A stretch of 64,000 nucleotides of DNA from Tahibacter soli. GTDB taxonomy: Bacteria; Pseudomonadota; Gammaproteobacteria; Xanthomonadales; Rhodanobacteraceae. The notes beneath the pieces were generated by a model. That model worked only from the letters and a program-made list of their open reading frames with translations, made no database searches and was not told where the DNA came from. Position numbers and translations under genes: made by a program. This document shows positions 62,174-64,000 of the stretch, in pieces (position 1 is the stretch's first letter; each line of letters begins with the position of its first letter). The DNA is taken from the NCBI RefSeq assembly GCF_025717065.2, contig NZ_JAOVZO020000001.1:124001-188000 (forward strand), given 5' to 3'.

Positions 62174-64000
62174 GTGAGCAAACTCTATCTGCGTCGCCAC
62201 GGCGACCACTACAGCGAGCGGCACGTCGTCGTCGGCGACGCGGTCGCATGCGCGAACGGCACCCGTACGCGCTTCGCGGTGGATTCGGCGAACGAGCTCG
62301 TTTCGGTGCGATTCGATCCAACGGCCGAAGCCGGCGTCTATTCGATACTCGGCGTGTGCTGGCGCGATCCCGATTCGGGCGAGGAACTGGTCCGCTACGA
62401 GACTTCCGGTCCCGGCGTGGGCGCGGTCGGCGGCGTGCGCCTGCCGCGTACCGCGGATCAACCGCTCGCGTTCTGGGCGATCGACCAGGACCCGTATCTC
62501 GAACTCGTCTGGCCGGCCGAGATTCGCGCGCGGCGCGCGCCGGTCGCGCTCGACGTGGAATGGATGCACGAGACGATGAGCGAAACCGAGTCGGCGCAGA
62601 TCGGCTTGCATCTGCTGGGCGTGGATCGCGACCAGCTGCTGGCCGGATCGAGCGAGACGGAACATCGGCGCGAAACGGAGTCGCCGGAGGCGGACCGGCT
62701 GCGCAGGGCGCAGATCGATACGGAACGACGGCTCGGCGAGGCCGAGTATCACCTGGCGCAACTTTCGGCCGCACAGGATCAGTCGACGATCGAATTCGAC
62801 GCGCGCACCGACGGTCTGTTGCGGCAGATGGAAGGGCTGACGCACGAGCTGCTGTCCGCGTTCGAGGCGCGGACGCAGGCGGAGCGCGAAACGACGCTGC
62901 AGGCCCTGCAGGAAGAACGCGCGTCGATGCGCGGCGAGCTGGACGCCTTGCGCCGCGCCTTCGCGGCGGTCGAACACGCACTGGCTCAGACCACGGCGAA
63001 ACAAGTTCACCAGCAGAACGAATTCGCGTCCCTGCTCGCGCGACTGAATGCGCCGAGCGGGTGGCGTCGCGCGCGCAACGGCGCGATTGCGTTCGTCCGG
63101 CATCTGCGGCGCAACGTCGGCGCACTGCTAGACCTGTGGCGCGTACATCGGTTCGCAGCGCAGCCGCTGGGCGACGTCGCGGCGGTCGCGACGCAGGACG
63201 GTGCGACGGTGTGGCGATCCAGCGGCGAAGATCCGCGCTTCCTGCTGGTAGCCAAAAGTGCCGGCATGCCGAGTTCGGGCTGGTACAGCCTGAGGGCGCG
63301 GATCGACCTTGCCGACACTACCGCGCTGGTCGAGCCGTCCCTCTACGTCGACTACGGCAGCGGGATGGGCGAGGCCGGCAAGATCGTCCTGCGCTTCGAT
63401 CCGCTGCAGTCGTCGCAATGCGTGCTGGTGAAGTTCGAAGGCGACGTTCGTTCGCTGCGTTTTGATCCCTCGACGCAGCCGTGCGCGTTTTCGCTCGGCG
63501 ATTTTCGTCTGCGCAAACTCAGTGCGATCGAGGCGGCGCTGCGACTTGCCGGACCGACGCTCGCGCAGTTGAGACGCTCCCCGCGCCACCTGTCGATGGC
63601 GTTCGGCGATGCGTACAAGGCGTGGCGCAGAGGCGGCATCGCCGAAGTGGAAAGCCGGTTGCGCGCGCTGCACGAAGACCGCCAGCGCGATCTCGGCTAC
63701 GCGAACTGGGTGGCGCGCTTCGACACGCTGAGCGTCGAGGATCTCGAACGGCTCGCCGCCGCCGTCGCCCGCATGCCGCGGCGGCCGAAAATTTCCATTC
63801 TCGTACCGGTATACAACACGCCGGAACGGTGGCTGCGCCGCTGCATCGAAAGCGTGCTGGAACAGGCCTACGGCGAGTGGCAGCTGTGTCTGGCGGACGA
63901 CGCTTCGACGCAGCCGCATGTGCGGCCGATCCTGCGGGAGTATGCCGCGCGCGACGCGCGCATTCGCCTGGCGCTGCGCGAAACGAACGGCCATATTTCG
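62174..64000 (+). CDS. Large glycosyltransferase (GT2) with N-terminal accessory region, partial
   Basis: The gene is open at the right edge (609 codons seen). GTG 62174 follows AGGGGAAG. An in-frame ATG at 62126 is an alternative. Residues 1-150 form a beta-rich domain (LYLRRHGDHYSERHVVVGDAV). About 150-275 is a long coiled coil (many Glu/Arg/Leu heptads). A second beta domain (about 320-440) follows, then a GT2 catalytic domain from 537 (PKISILVPVYNTPERWLRRC...LADDAST), of which only the start is present. Such giant multi-domain transferases follow Wzm/Wzt in O-antigen loci. It is 126 bases after wzt. Confidence 0.85.
   Translation, partial: MSKLYLRRHGDHYSERHVVVGDAVACANGTRTRFAVDSANELVSVRFDPTAEAGVYSILGVCWRDPDSGEELVRYETSGPGVGAVGGVRLPRTADQPLAFWAIDQDPYLELVWPAEIRARRAPVALDVEWMHETMSETESAQIGLHLLGVDRDQLLAGSSETEHRRETESPEADRLRRAQIDTERRLGEAEYHLAQLSAAQDQSTIEFDARTDGLLRQMEGLTHELLSAFEARTQAERETTLQALQEERASMRGELDALRRAFAAVEHALAQTTAKQVHQQNEFASLLARLNAPSGWRRARNGAIAFVRHLRRNVGALLDLWRVHRFAAQPLGDVAAVATQDGATVWRSSGEDPRFLLVAKSAGMPSSGWYSLRARIDLADTTALVEPSLYVDYGSGMGEAGKIVLRFDPLQSSQCVLVKFEGDVRSLRFDPSTQPCAFSLGDFRLRKLSAIEAALRLAGPTLAQLRRSPRHLSMAFGDAYKAWRRGGIAEVESRLRALHEDRQRDLGYANWVARFDTLSVEDLERLAAAVARMPRRPKISILVPVYNTPERWLRRCIESVLEQAYGEWQLCLADDASTQPHVRPILREYAARDARIRLALRETNGHIS

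Overview
The window is very GC-rich, with genes tightly packed on both strands, and reads like a gammaproteobacterial chromosome of the Lysobacterales (Xanthomonadales). Several traits point to the Rhodanobacteraceae side (Dokdonella/Tahibacter-like): many secreted beta-propeller (delta-60-type) proteins, a tandem GxWxxP...WFT domain, C-terminal F-A/K-D/N-G-F(-E) tails, a TrpS with a C-terminal extension, a linked ECF sigma factor and Ser/Thr kinases with TPR tails, and a PilU ATPase. This placement is inferred from gene content, not from a search. No rRNA, tRNA, CRISPR array, transposase or phage gene was recognised.

Left part (1-9.2 kb): a truncated secreted protein, a secreted hypothetical, a miniature EF-Ts-like protein, a large secreted propeller protein split by a frame change at a poly-G run, an SDR oxidoreductase, a hemerythrin and a second secreted propeller protein. 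Signalling block (9.2-22.3 kb): an ECF sigma factor overlaps a membrane Ser/Thr kinase with a TPR tail. A secreted delta-60 protein and three tandem paralogous kinases follow. Two of these kinases share a near-identical kinase domain but have diverged TPR sensor halves.

Middle (22.3-36.9 kb): a divergent promoter region with an 18-bp palindrome, an outer-membrane barrel, a LysM/BON plus DUF937 pair, an HPt protein, arginase, an array of three secreted paralogues (each with a C-terminal hydrophobic anchor), trpS coupled to a Sel1-repeat gene, and a RES-type toxin-antitoxin pair whose leader is a perfect inverted repeat.

Amino-acid catabolism (37.0-49.0 kb): a 2-oxoacid (probably branched-chain) dehydrogenase operon with a GNAT acetyltransferase gene inserted between E1-alpha and E1-beta, tryptophan 2,3-dioxygenase, a POT peptide transporter, and a homogentisate route (hppD, hmgA, fahA, maiA). 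A divergent MarR regulator faces hppD, and its likely operator overlaps the hppD promoter. Five consecutive stem-loops fill the hppD-hmgA spacer.

Right part (49.0-64 kb): a subtilisin-like exoprotease, pilU, an OmpA-type lipoprotein pair, a DUF465 protein, then a run on the plus strand: cystathionine beta-synthase, a PhyH-type dioxygenase, a cystathionine gamma-lyase/synthase, an O-antigen ABC exporter (Wzm/Wzt) and the start of a large glycosyltransferase. The run therefore joins reverse transsulfuration to surface-polysaccharide export.
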